Of a stretch of 64,000 bases of DNA, positions 1 through 8,544 are shown in pieces. Location: NCBI GenBank assembly GCA_913774625.1, contig CAJYHL010000061.1, positions 35,106-99,105 of the forward strand. The letters are read 5' to 3'. Position numbers and translations under genes: made by a program. This DNA comes from an uncultured Acidovorax sp. (GTDB lineage Bacteria > Pseudomonadota > Gammaproteobacteria > Burkholderiales > Burkholderiaceae_C). How positions within the stretch are numbered: the first letter of the stretch is position 1; each line of letters starts with the position of its first letter. The notes under the pieces are model-generated. The model worked only from the letters and a program-made list of their open reading frames with translations. It did not search any database and was not told the DNA's origin.

Positions 1-409
1 GCTGGAGGGCGACGGCCTCGTCACGCTGCAGCAGCTGGCGCAATTTCCCATCATCACCTACGAGCAGGGCTATACCGGCCGCGCCCACATCGACGAGGCC
101 TTCGCCCGCGAGGGCCTGTCGCCCGACGTGGTGCTGACAGCCATGGATGCCGACGTCATCAAGACCTATGTGGAACTGGGCATGGGCGTGGGCATCGTGG
201 CCTCCATCGCGGTGGACCCGGATCGCGACCTGCACCTGCGCGCCCTGGATGCGCGGCACCTCTTCGAGGTCAACCTCACCCGGCTGGCGATCCGGCGCGG
301 CAGCTGGCTGCGCGGCTACACCTACCAGTTCATCGAGAGCTTCGTGCCCACGCTGACGCGCGAGGCGGTGGAGCAGGCCATGGCGGGGGCCGGCAGCGAG
401 ACCGTCTGA
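1..409 (+). CDS. cysB: CysB-type LysR regulator, C-terminal part (cut by window edge)
   Basis: Only the C-terminal 135 or so residues are present; the frame is open from base 2, so the start lies outside the window. The segment ITYEQGYTGRAHIDEAF followed by TAMDADVIKTYVELGMGVG is the characteristic effector-domain sequence of CysB/Cbl, the LysR-family activators of sulfate assimilation genes that sense N- or O-acetylserine. The helix-turn-helix part is missing. Its product would be a natural regulator for the sulfur genes at 13.7-23.3 kb, but no CysB site was identified there. Identity as CysB rather than the paralogue Cbl is likely but not certain from this fragment. Confidence 0.9.
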   Translation, partial: LEGDGLVTLQQLAQFPIITYEQGYTGRAHIDEAFAREGLSPDVVLTAMDADVIKTYVELGMGVGIVASIAVDPDRDLHLRALDARHLFEVNLTRLAIRRGSWLRGYTYQFIESFVPTLTREAVEQAMAGAGSETV

Positions 410-448
410 GTCTGCTGCCGGGCCGCCGCCGCGGCCACAATGCCGGCC

Positions 449-919
449 ATGGAACGCTTCACCATTTCGCTGGACGACGAACTCGCGCACGCCTTCGACC
501 ACCTGATCGCCGAACGCGGCTACGGCAACCGCTCCGAGGCCGTGCGCGACGTGCTGCGCGCGCACCTGGCCCGCCTGCAGGAAGGCCGCGACGCCGAAGG
601 CCCCTGCGTGGCCAATCTCTCCTATGTCTACAACCACCACGAGCGCGACCTGTCCGACCGGCTCGCGAGGCTGCAGCACGACCACCATGCGATGACGCTG
701 GCGACCACGCATGTGCATCTGGACCATTACCAGTGCATAGAAACCGTGCTGCTCAAGGGCCCGGCCAGCGAGGTGCGCCGCTTCGCCGACCGGCTGATGG
801 CCGAGCGCGGCGTGCACCACGGCCAGCTCAACGTGGTGATGGTGGGGGCGCTGGCACCGACGCCTGAGCATGCGGCCCATGCCCACGGGCACGACCACGG
901 TCACCGCCACCTAGGCTGA
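449..919 (+). CDS. nikR: Nickel-responsive repressor NikR
   Basis: This is a ribbon-helix-helix metalloregulator of about 156 residues. The N-terminal DNA-binding strand and helices (ERFTISLDDELAHAF, then GNRSEAVRDVLR) and the ACT-like metal domain match NikR. The four high-affinity nickel ligands known in E. coli (H76, H87, H89, C95) are present as H77, H88, H90 and C96 when numbered from this start. The C-terminus carries an extra His-rich tail (about residues 141-154, HAAHAHGHDHGHRH) beyond the usual end of the family. The start at 449 is chosen because ERFTIS aligns with the family N-terminus; an ATG at 440 would add three residues, and neither start has a clear Shine-Dalgarno. It lies 39 bases after cysB and just upstream of a candidate operator and a receptor gene. 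Confidence 0.95.
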   Translation: MERFTISLDDELAHAFDHLIAERGYGNRSEAVRDVLRAHLARLQEGRDAEGPCVANLSYVYNHHERDLSDRLARLQHDHHAMTLATTHVHLDHYQCIETVLLKGPASEVRRFADRLMAERGVHHGQLNVVMVGALAPTPEHAAHAHGHDHGHRHLG

Positions 920-985
920 CAAGGGCTGAAAAGGCAGGCGAGGGCGGGCCTACGCCATGTGGCGTACGGGCTGCCGTGGCAGTCG

Positions 986-1012
986 GTATGAGGTTTGCTT
1001 TTTTCTTCATAC
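986..1012 (+). promoter_or_regulatory. Candidate NikR operator (GTATGA-N15-TCATAC)
   Basis: A perfect 6-base inverted repeat, GTATGA at 986-991 and TCATAC at 1007-1012, sits 15 bases before the receptor start codon. The half-sites equal the E. coli NikR consensus; the spacer is 15 bases, whereas the E. coli site has 16. It lies in the nikR-receptor gap, so NikR probably represses the receptor when nickel is plentiful. Confidence 0.75.
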
Positions 1013-1027
1013 AAAAGGCAAACATTC

Positions 1028-3109
1028 ATGCATTTCTCTCCTGATTCCCTCCATCCCTCGGCCACGGCGCTCCGCAGGCCATCGCTCTCTGCACTGTCGC
1101 GGGCCGTCTTCACCATGTTGGTGCTTCATGCGGCCCAGGCCGCGGCGCAAACCGTCCATGCCCAGGCCGCCGATCCCTCCCTGGCCGCCATGGAGGTCAA
1201 GGGCCAGGCCGCGCGCGGCGCCGACGCGGCCTATTCCACGACTCGCTTCGACACGCAGGACATCCAGGCCCAGCACATCAGCCAGCCCGAGGCGCTGTTC
1301 CGGCAGGTGCCTGGCATGAACGTGCAGGACTACCAGCTCTCCGGCGTGGGCAACGCCATCGTCATGCGCGGCTTCGGTGCCGGCGGCCATGGCGGCGACG
1401 TGGGCGTGGTGCTGGACGGCATACCGCTCAACGAGGCCATGTCGCATGCCGACGGCTATGTGGATTTCAACGTCATCGTGCCGCTGGAGATCGACCGGCT
1501 CACCGTCTACAAGGGGCCGGTGTCGGCGCTCTACGGCAATTTCAACCGCGCCGGCCTGATCGCGGTGCAGACGCGCAAGGGCGGCGAATACAAGGACCTT
1601 GATGTCAGCGCCGCGTCGCACGGCACGCTGGATGCGCAGGGCGCGCTGGGCCTGAAGCTGGGCGAGGGCGAAGCGCTGAACCTGGCGGCCCAGCATGCGC
1701 GCACCGACGGCTTCCGCGCCCAGTCCCAGGCCGAGCGCAGCACTCTGGCCGCCCGCTGGAGCCGCCGCATTACGCCCGCGCTGGAGGTGGCGCTCTCGGG
1801 CCGCCTGCACCAGGCGGACGGCGATTCGCCCAGCTACCTGACGGCCGCCCAGTTCGCCGCCGACCCCTACGGCCGCGACCCGCGCGCCATGGACGACGGC
1901 GCGAAGAAGCACTTCGGCACCCTGCGCGCCGACGTTCAGTACCAGCTTGCGCCCGACCTGAAATGGCTGGGCTTCGCCTACGCCACCCGGCAGGACTTCA
2001 CCCGCTGGTTCAGCCGCCCGGTGAGCGCCGCCGCCTGGCGCCAGCGCGAGGAGTCCTACGACCGCGCCGTCGAAGGCGCCGGCACCAGCCTGAACGGCCG
2101 CAGCGCGCTGGCCGGGGCGCCGCTGAACTGGGTCGCGGGCCTGGAGGCTTTCCGCGAATCGACCGACTACCTCTTCTACGACGGCCTGGCCGACCGCGTC
2201 CGTACCGGCCCGGCGGGCTACGACCGCAATGCGCGGCTGAACAGCGTTTCGGCCTTCGCCGAGCTGGATGCGCCCCTGCACCCGCTGCTGCAGCCCTCGG
2301 CCGGCCTGCGCTGGGACCGCTTCACTGGCGCCTGCCGCCCCAACGGCCCCGAGACGGGCACCGACCCCTGCGGCCCGATGGCGCGCACCGCGCATGCCAG
2401 CCCCAAGCTGGGGTTGCGCTCCCGGGTCCTGCCCGGCCTGCTGCTGCGCGCCAGCTGGTCCGAAGGCTTCGCACTGGCCAGCAACTTCGCCAAGTACGCG
2501 CTGGGCGCGGCACAGCTCGATCCCAACCTGTTCCGCCAGACCGAGCTGGGCGCGCAGATCAAGCCCATGCCCGGCCTGGTGCTGGACGTGGCGGCCTACC
2601 GGCTGCTGTCTTCCGACGAGATCCGCACCGTGGCCCCCGGCATCTACGAGAACTACGGCGCCACCCGCCGCAGGGGCGTGGAGGCCAGCGCGCTCTGGTC
2701 GGTGCATAGGGATGTGGACCTGAGCCTGGCCTGGGGCAGCGCCCAGTCGCGCGTCACGCAGAACGGCAGCGCGGCCCTGGTCGGCCGGCAGGTGGCGGGC
2801 GTGCCGCGCTACACGGCCACGCTGGGCGCCGCCTGGCGGCCGGTGGCGGGCTGGGAGGGCACGGCCACCTGGCGCCGCGTGGGCCGCTACGCGGTCAATG
2901 CCGACAACAGCCTGTTCTATGGTGGCTATGCCACCTGGGACCTGGGCCTGAACTACGCGCCGCCGGCCTCGCGCTACCGCTTCTACGCCACCGTGGCCAA
3001 TCTCTCGGACAAGGCCTATGCCACCTCGGCTGCCGTCATCGCCGGCCAAGCCCTGTACGCGCCCGGCGCGCCGCGCACCCTCAAGGTGGGCGTGCAAGGG
3101 CAGTTCTGA
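1028..3109 (+). CDS. TonB-dependent outer-membrane receptor, probably for a nickel complex
   Basis: The 693-residue protein has a signal peptide (about residues 1-42), an N-terminal plug domain (QVPGMNVQDY, VMRGFGAGG, LDGIPLNEAM, ALYGNFNRAG) and a long beta-barrel ending in phenylalanine, as expected for an outer-membrane receptor energised by TonB-ExbB-ExbD. The ATG at 1028 is used because a longer TTG-initiated frame from 995 would start inside the NikR operator; AAGG at 1014-1017 is a modest ribosome site. Substrate cannot be read from the protein itself. Nickel is inferred from nikR upstream, the NikR-type operator at the promoter and the DUF4198 partner that overlaps its stop codon. Cobalt or another metal chelate remains possible. 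Confidence 0.85.
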   Translation: MHFSPDSLHPSATALRRPSLSALSRAVFTMLVLHAAQAAAQTVHAQAADPSLAAMEVKGQAARGADAAYSTTRFDTQDIQAQHISQPEALFRQVPGMNVQDYQLSGVGNAIVMRGFGAGGHGGDVGVVLDGIPLNEAMSHADGYVDFNVIVPLEIDRLTVYKGPVSALYGNFNRAGLIAVQTRKGGEYKDLDVSAASHGTLDAQGALGLKLGEGEALNLAAQHARTDGFRAQSQAERSTLAARWSRRITPALEVALSGRLHQADGDSPSYLTAAQFAADPYGRDPRAMDDGAKKHFGTLRADVQYQLAPDLKWLGFAYATRQDFTRWFSRPVSAAAWRQREESYDRAVEGAGTSLNGRSALAGAPLNWVAGLEAFRESTDYLFYDGLADRVRTGPAGYDRNARLNSVSAFAELDAPLHPLLQPSAGLRWDRFTGACRPNGPETGTDPCGPMARTAHASPKLGLRSRVLPGLLLRASWSEGFALASNFAKYALGAAQLDPNLFRQTELGAQIKPMPGLVLDVAAYRLLSSDEIRTVAPGIYENYGATRRRGVEASALWSVHRDVDLSLAWGSAQSRVTQNGSAALVGRQVAGVPRYTATLGAAWRPVAGWEGTATWRRVGRYAVNADNSLFYGGYATWDLGLNYAPPASRYRFYATVANLSDKAYATSAAVIAGQALYAPGAPRTLKVGVQGQF

Positions 3110-3852
3110 TGTCGCCTTTCCCTACCCATCGCCAACGCATGAAATCCCCCCGCCTTTCCGCCCGCTGGGGCGCCGCCGTCCTGGCTGCCCTGATGTCCGC
3201 CCCCGCCACCTGGGCCCACAACGTCTGGCTGGAGCCCGACGCCGCCGGCGGCTACCTGGTGCAGTTCGGCGGCCATGCCGGCCAGCGCGAGGCTTTCGAC
3301 GCCGCCAAGCTCAAGAGCGTGCAGGCCTTCGACCGTCGCGGCCGGCCCATCGCGGTGGCCGCCACGCCCGTGGCCGGCGGCGTGCGCGTGCAGCCCGCCA
3401 GCCAGGCGGCCCTGCTGGCCGCGCATTTCGACAACGGCTTTTTCAGCCGGGTGGGCGATGGGCCGATGGTGAACAAGCCCATGAACGAGAACCCGGGCGC
3501 GACCAGCGGTGTGCATGCCATCAAGTACCACAAGAGCATCATCCAGTGGGGCGTGGTCGCCAAGAAGCCGCTGGGCCAGCCCTTCGAGATCGTGCCGCTG
3601 GCGCACGAGACCCCGCACGCCGGCGAGCCGCTGCGCGTGCAGCTGTTGCTGGACGGCCAGCCCGCCGCCGGCATCCGGCTGAGCCTGGGCGAGCAGGGCG
3701 CGCCCGTCACCACGGCAGCTGACGGCACGGCGACGGTGACTCCGGTGGCCGGCCCCAACCAGCTGCTGGCCATCCGCCGCGCGCCGGTCACGGGCGATGC
3801 GCGCACCACGTCTCTGAGCTACGAATACCTGCTGGCCTTTCCGGCCCATTGA
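3109..3852 (+). CDS. DUF4198 periplasmic protein of the nickel unit
   Basis: A 247-residue protein with a cleavable signal peptide ending near ATWA|HNVWLEP. The mature part resembles DUF4198, a family associated with nickel/cobalt uptake loci and formerly named as a nickel uptake region. The mature N-terminal His and conserved AHNVWLEP are typical. The ATG at 3109 overlaps the receptor stop (TGATG), so the two genes are translationally coupled; an internal ATG at 3139 gives a more standard signal peptide and is a real alternative start. It is probably a periplasmic metal-binding helper for the receptor; a direct role is inferred from position only. Confidence 0.7.
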   Translation: MSPFPTHRQRMKSPRLSARWGAAVLAALMSAPATWAHNVWLEPDAAGGYLVQFGGHAGQREAFDAAKLKSVQAFDRRGRPIAVAATPVAGGVRVQPASQAALLAAHFDNGFFSRVGDGPMVNKPMNENPGATSGVHAIKYHKSIIQWGVVAKKPLGQPFEIVPLAHETPHAGEPLRVQLLLDGQPAAGIRLSLGEQGAPVTTAADGTATVTPVAGPNQLLAIRRAPVTGDARTTSLSYEYLLAFPAH

Positions 3853-3884
3853 CCGGATCGCGCAGGCCCTCTGAGCAGCAGGCG

Positions 3885-4679
3885 TCAGCCAGCCAAGCCG
3901 GGCGGCACGCGGTAGTGGTAGCCGTACAGGTCGGCGAAGCCCAGGCCGGCATAGAGCCGGCGCGCCGCCGGATTGCCCTCGCGCACCTGCAGATAGGCCA
4001 GGCCCGCGCCACCGTCCTGCGCCCAGCGCAGCAGCGCCCGCACCAGCCGGGTCGCATGGCCCTGGCGGCGGTGGCGCGGTGCGACGACGATGTCGAACAG
4101 GCCCACGGCCTCCTGCTCGCGCACGGCCAGCCCGAAGCCGATGGGCCGGCCCTGCTTGCGGAGCGTGGCGAAGGCCGCCGGCCGGGCGATGGACTGCACC
4201 ATGGCGTGATGCAGGGCCTGGTGGTGCGCCGGCACGCAGTTGGCAGCCGCGAAGCCATCGAGCCAGGCGGGGGAGGGTTGCGGGGCCAGTTCCAGGTCCG
4301 CATCCCACGGGTTCTGCCCCGCCGGGGCCGGCGCCAGCGGGCACACCATGACGTGGGACGGGTCGAAGCGGACATAGCCCGCCGCCTGCAGCTGCAGGTC
4401 GGCTTCGGGCGGTGCCAGCGGCGTCAAGCGGAACACCGCCGGCAGGCCGTGCCGTGCATAGAAGGCTTCCGCCGTGGCCTGCACTTCATGGAAAGGCGCT
4501 TGCGCCGCTGCGGCATTGGCCGAATTCGCACGCTTGGTGAAGCCGCCTGCCAAGCGCAGAACCCAGCCGCCGTGGTGCAGCTCCTGCAAGGCAGGCCAGG
4601 CGTGGAAGGCCGAGGTTTCGAGGGCGAGGATGCGGGCCGGCAGGTCTTCGCCGGCCGCCGGGACAGGGCGCTGGTTCAT
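3885..4679 (-). CDS. GNAT-family N-acetyltransferase
   Basis: A 264-residue protein whose C-terminal third carries the GNAT acetyl-CoA site: the strand FDIVVAP followed by RHRRQGHATRLVRALL (motif A, Q/R-x-x-G-x-G/A type) and the closing QVREGNPAARRLYAGLGF (motif B). The N-terminal half (HAWPALQELHHGGWVLRLAGG) is of the kind seen in two-domain GNAT proteins. The substrate cannot be told. It is convergent with the DUF4198 gene (32 bases apart) and divergent from the DUF3348 operon. The start at 4679 is chosen because upstream in-frame sequence lies antisense to the DUF3348 gene. Confidence 0.85.
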   Translation of the reverse strand: MNQRPVPAAGEDLPARILALETSAFHAWPALQELHHGGWVLRLAGGFTKRANSANAAAAQAPFHEVQATAEAFYARHGLPAVFRLTPLAPPEADLQLQAAGYVRFDPSHVMVCPLAPAPAGQNPWDADLELAPQPSPAWLDGFAAANCVPAHHQALHHAMVQSIARPAAFATLRKQGRPIGFGLAVREQEAVGLFDIVVAPRHRRQGHATRLVRALLRWAQDGGAGLAYLQVREGNPAARRLYAGLGFADLYGYHYRVPPGLAG

Positions 4680-4809
4680 GGTGGGTACGGGACGGGCTGC
4701 GGCCCATTGGACCATGCCGGCGGGTGGCCCGCCTCCCGTGCCGCAGCGCCGGCCGGGCCGGGCCGATGGCCGTCCGTGTAGACTGCGCGGTTTTTTGCAA
4801 CCGGCATCC

Positions 4810-5553
4810 ATGGCGCAGCGACCCGATCGCACCCCCCTGACCGGTTCCACGCTCGTCCGCCTCCTGGCGGGGCTCATCGACCCGCAACAGCGGGTGCGCG
4901 ATTCGCGGATGTCCTTCGCCGACGCCTTGAACCAATGGACGGGCTGGACCGAATCCCTGGCCCTGTCCCAGGCGCTCGAACGCCCGCTGCCGGCGGGCCC
5001 GGCTGCGCCGTCGGCCGACCGGGCTGCACGGGCCGATCGCCATGCCGCCGAGTCGGCCGAATGCCGGCGCGTGCGGGCGCTGCTGGCCCAGTCCATCGCG
5101 CGCGAGGTGTCGGACGCCGGCCGCGGCCCGCTGGACGAAGGCATGGGCTTCACGCCCTTCCGCCAGTGCCATCAGGCGCGCCAGCAGGCGATGGAAGTCT
5201 CCATCGGCCCCTTGCGCGAACGCGTGCGCGCCGCGCTGGCCGAGCACCAGGGCGAGATGGCCCGGCTGGCCGCGCTGGACGCGGTGATGGCCGAGGTGCT
5301 GGCCGCGCAGGAACGGCGGCTGCTGGCCACCGTGCCCGCGCTGCTGGCCCGGCATTTCGAGCGGCTCTGCGGCAGTGGCGCCGAGGCCGAGGCTTGCGGC
5401 GATGCGCAGAGCCTGGACGCGGACGCCCGGCGCGAGCTGTTCCGGCTCGACCAGCAGGCCGTGCTGCTGGCCGAACTGGAGCTGCGCCTGCAACCCGTGC
5501 TGGGGCTGCTGGCCGCCCTGCAACCCCCATCCTCCCCAGAAGGTGGACCATGA
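4810..5553 (+). CDS. DUF3348 family protein, first gene of stator-like operon
   Basis: A 247-residue soluble, helix-rich protein with no signal peptide or membrane segment. The N-terminus (PLTGSTLVRLLAGL, then SFADALNQWTGWTESLAL) resembles the DUF3348 family, which I know only as a conserved neighbour of DUF802 genes. It overlaps the next gene by 4 bases (ATGA), so the products are probably made together. Function is unknown; as the cytoplasmic first gene of a unit that encodes a MotA/MotB-like pair it may be an assembly or coupling factor, but that is inference from position. Confidence 0.75.
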   Translation: MAQRPDRTPLTGSTLVRLLAGLIDPQQRVRDSRMSFADALNQWTGWTESLALSQALERPLPAGPAAPSADRAARADRHAAESAECRRVRALLAQSIAREVSDAGRGPLDEGMGFTPFRQCHQARQQAMEVSIGPLRERVRAALAEHQGEMARLAALDAVMAEVLAAQERRLLATVPALLARHFERLCGSGAEAEACGDAQSLDADARRELFRLDQQAVLLAELELRLQPVLGLLAALQPPSSPEGGP

Positions 5554-8540
5554 AGAACAACGAACGTGTACATCCCTCCCGCGCTGGCTCCGGCTCCGGC
5601 ATCGGCTTCGCCGCGGCCTTCTGCGCCGGCCTGATCGTCATCGGCTGGGTGGCCGCCGGCTACGGCGTGACCCACCCGCTGGCGCTGGGCATCACGCTGC
5701 TGATCGCGGCCTTCTATGTGCTGGGCGCGCGCGAGCTGCACGGCTACCGCCAGGCCTCGGGCGCGCTGGCCGCGGCCCTGCAGGTGCCGCCCGCCGAGGG
5801 CAGTGGCCCCGAGGCGCTGGACGGCTGGCTGGCCCCGCTGCCCGCCGCCCTGCGCACCGCCGTGCGCCAGCGCATCGACGGCTTGCGCGCCGGCCTGCCC
5901 GCGCCCGTGATGGCGCCGTATCTCACCGGCCTGCTGGTGCTGCTGGGCATGGTGGGCACCTTCCTGGGCATGGTCGTCACCCTGCAGGGCACGGGCGCCG
6001 CGCTGGCGGGCGCCGACGGGCTGGCCGCCATCCGCGATGCGCTGTCGGCACCCGTGCGCGGCCTGGGCCTGGCCTTCGGCACCTCGGTGGCCGGCGTGGC
6101 CGCTTCGGCCATGCTGGGCCTGATGGGCGCGCTGGCGCGGCGCGAGCGCCTGGCCGCAGCCCAGCAGCTGGATACACTGCTGCCCGCCGCGCTGCGCCCT
6201 TTCACGCCCCAGCACCAGCGCGACGCCGCCTGGCGCCTGCAGGAGCAGCAGGCCGGCCTGCTGCCCGCGCTGGTGGACCGCATCGCCGATGCCATGGCCG
6301 CCATGGAGCGCAGCCAGGCCGCGACGGCCGAGCGCCTGCAGGCCGATCAGGCGCGCTTCTACCGCGAGACCGAGGCCGCCTACACGGGTCTCGCCGCTGC
6401 CGTGGAGCGCACGCTGTCGGCCAGCACAGCCGAAAGCGCACGCCTGGCCGGTGCCGCGCTGCAGCCTGCCATCGAAGCCGCGCTGGCCGGCCTGGGCCGC
6501 GAAAGCGCCGCCCTGCAGGCCGCACTGGCAAGCCAGGTGCGCAGCCAGCTGGACGGCATGGCCGGCCAGTTCGGCACTGCCACCGCCGCCATCACCACCC
6601 AATGGACCGAAGCCCTGGCCGAACACCAGCGCACCGCCGAGGCCACCGCCCAGGCGCTGAACCGCACGCTGGACGGCTTCGCCGAGCGCTTCGAGCAGCG
6701 CAGCGCCACCCTGGCCGACAGCCTGGGTGAGCGGCTGGCGCGCCAGTCCGAAGCGCTGGCCGCACGCTGGGACGAAGCCCTGGCCCGCCAGGCCGGCCAC
6801 AGCGCCCAGCTGGCCGAACGCCACGAAGCCGCCCTGGATGCCGCCGCCCGCGAGTGGGCCCGCCATGCCGAGGCCCTGCATGCCACCGTCGAGGGCAGCC
6901 ACGCCCGCCTGCAGGCCGACGCCGCCGCGCAGGACGCCGCCCGCCAGGCTGCCTGGAATGACGCGCTGCAGACCCTGGCCGCATCGCTGCACAAGGAATG
7001 GCAGACGGCCCAGGCCGGCGCCACCGCCCAATGGAATGCCCTGGGCGAAACGCTCTCTGCCACCGCCGAAGGGATCAGCCAGCGCAGTGCCGAACAGGCC
7101 GCGCAGCTGCTGGCGCAGATCGACCAGCGCGCCGCGCAGGACGAAGCCCGGCAGACGGCCTGGACGCAATCGCTGCAGGCCGTGGCCGAAACCCTGCGCG
7201 CCGAATGGCAGGCCGCCCAGGCCCAGTCCACGGGCCAGTGGCAGCAACTGGGCGAGGTGCTGGCCGCCACGGCCGACGGCATCGGCCAGCGCAGTGCCGA
7301 GCAGGCCACGCAGCTGCTGGCGCAGATCGACCGGCGCGCCGCGCAGGACGAAGCCCGCCAGGCGGCCTGGACGCAGTCGCTGCAGGCCGTGGCCGAAACG
7401 CTGCGCGCCGAATGGCAGGCCGCCCAGGCCCAGTCCACGGGCCAGTGGCAGCAGCTGGGCGAGGTGCTGGCCGCCACGGCCGACGGCATCGGCCAGCGCA
7501 GCGCCGAGCAGGCCACGCAGCTGCTGGCGCAGATCGACCGGCGCGCTGCGCAGGACGAGGCCCGGCAGAACGCCTGGACGCAGTCGCTGGAAGCCGTCGC
7601 GCAGACGCTGCGCGCCGAATGGCAGGCCGCGCAGGTCCAGTCCACCGCCCAGTGGCAGCAGCTGGGCCAGGAACTGGCCCGCACGGCCGAGGCCGTGACC
7701 GCCCGCGCGGCCGAGCAGGCAATGCAGTCGCTGGCGCAGATCGACCAGCGCGCCGCGCAGGACGAAGCCCGCCAGGCCGCCTGGGCGAAGTCGCTGGAAG
7801 CGCTGTCCGCCACGCTGCAGAGCGGCTGGGAGCAGGCCGGCGCCCGCACGGGCCAGCGCTGGGACGCGGCCAGCGAGGCCCTGGCCCGCAGCGCCGGCCA
7901 GATCACCGAGGCGCTGGACGCGCATGCCCGGAACACGCTGGGCGAAATCGGCACCCTGGTGCAGGCCGCGTCCGAGGCGCCCCGCGCGGCGGCCGAGGTG
8001 ATCGGCGAGCTGCGCCAGAAGCTCTCGGACAGCATGGCCCGCGACAACGCCATGCTGGAAGAGCGCAGCCGCATCCTGGAGACGCTCTCCACGCTGCTGG
8101 ACGCCGTCAACCACGCATCGGCCCAGCAGCGCGGCGCCATCGACACGCTGGTGGCCGGCACGGCCGAACTCATGGAGCGCGCTGGCGGCCGCTTCGAGGG
8201 CACGGTGCAGGCCCAGGCCGAGCGCATGGACGCGGTGGCCGCGCAGCTGACCGGCAGCGCGGTGGAGGTCGCCAGCCTGGGCGAGGCCTTCGGCGCGGCG
8301 GTGCAGCACTTCGGCCATGCCAACGAGCAACTGGTGGCGCAGCTGCAGCGCATCGAGTCGGCGCTTGCCAAATCGCTGGCGCGCAGCGACGAGCAGCTGG
8401 ACTACTACGTCGCCCAGGCGCGCGAGGTGATCGAGCTGAGCGTGGGCGCCCAGAAACAGGTGGTGGACGGGCTGCAGCAGGTGGCAGCCGCACAGGCCGG
8501 CAAGCCGGCCCCGGCTGCTGCCGAGGCGGCGGGAGCCTGA
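5550..8540 (+). CDS. DUF802 protein: MotA/ExbB-like membrane module with long repeat tail
   Basis: A 996-residue protein. Four membrane segments are visible at about residues 20-40, 43-60, 123-145 and 170-195. The last two (LLVLLGMVGTFLGMVVTL and GLGLAFGTSVAGVAASAMLG) have the G-x-x-G-T-x-x-G and A-F-x-T-S-x-x-G patterns of the MotA/TolQ/ExbB proton-channel core. Residues 200-980 are an Ala/Gln/Glu-rich, probably coiled-coil cytoplasmic tail that contains five 69-residue tandem repeats (about residues 459-803). It overlaps the DUF3348 gene by 4 bases and is followed after 4 bases by a MotB/OmpA-like partner. The architecture resembles ZorA, the stator of Zorya phage defence, but no ZorC, ZorD or ZorE is present. 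The stator role is inferred from motifs and partner. Confidence 0.8.
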   Translation: MKNNERVHPSRAGSGSGIGFAAAFCAGLIVIGWVAAGYGVTHPLALGITLLIAAFYVLGARELHGYRQASGALAAALQVPPAEGSGPEALDGWLAPLPAALRTAVRQRIDGLRAGLPAPVMAPYLTGLLVLLGMVGTFLGMVVTLQGTGAALAGADGLAAIRDALSAPVRGLGLAFGTSVAGVAASAMLGLMGALARRERLAAAQQLDTLLPAALRPFTPQHQRDAAWRLQEQQAGLLPALVDRIADAMAAMERSQAATAERLQADQARFYRETEAAYTGLAAAVERTLSASTAESARLAGAALQPAIEAALAGLGRESAALQAALASQVRSQLDGMAGQFGTATAAITTQWTEALAEHQRTAEATAQALNRTLDGFAERFEQRSATLADSLGERLARQSEALAARWDEALARQAGHSAQLAERHEAALDAAAREWARHAEALHATVEGSHARLQADAAAQDAARQAAWNDALQTLAASLHKEWQTAQAGATAQWNALGETLSATAEGISQRSAEQAAQLLAQIDQRAAQDEARQTAWTQSLQAVAETLRAEWQAAQAQSTGQWQQLGEVLAATADGIGQRSAEQATQLLAQIDRRAAQDEARQAAWTQSLQAVAETLRAEWQAAQAQSTGQWQQLGEVLAATADGIGQRSAEQATQLLAQIDRRAAQDEARQNAWTQSLEAVAQTLRAEWQAAQVQSTAQWQQLGQELARTAEAVTARAAEQAMQSLAQIDQRAAQDEARQAAWAKSLEALSATLQSGWEQAGARTGQRWDAASEALARSAGQITEALDAHARNTLGEIGTLVQAASEAPRAAAEVIGELRQKLSDSMARDNAMLEERSRILETLSTLLDAVNHASAQQRGAIDTLVAGTAELMERAGGRFEGTVQAQAERMDAVAAQLTGSAVEVASLGEAFGAAVQHFGHANEQLVAQLQRIESALAKSLARSDEQLDYYVAQAREVIELSVGAQKQVVDGLQQVAAAQAGKPAPAAAEAAGA
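6924..7958 (+). repeat. Five in-frame 207-bp tandem repeats in the DUF802 gene
   Basis: Repeat units start at 6924, 7131, 7338, 7545 and 7752, exactly 207 bases (69 codons) apart. The units at 7131 and 7338 are almost identical at the DNA level; the first and last are more diverged. Each unit encodes a block beginning AAQDEARQ.AWTQSL and ending QLLAQID.R. The exact periodicity keeps heptad-like helix phase and allows length change by recombination without breaking the frame. Confidence 0.9.
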
Positions 8541-8544
8541 CGCC

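Noticed and set aside
995-1027. TTG start at 995 for the TonB receptor
   Set aside because: It would put the start codon inside the NikR operator and spoil the signal peptide. ATG at 1028 fits both the operator position and the signal sequence.
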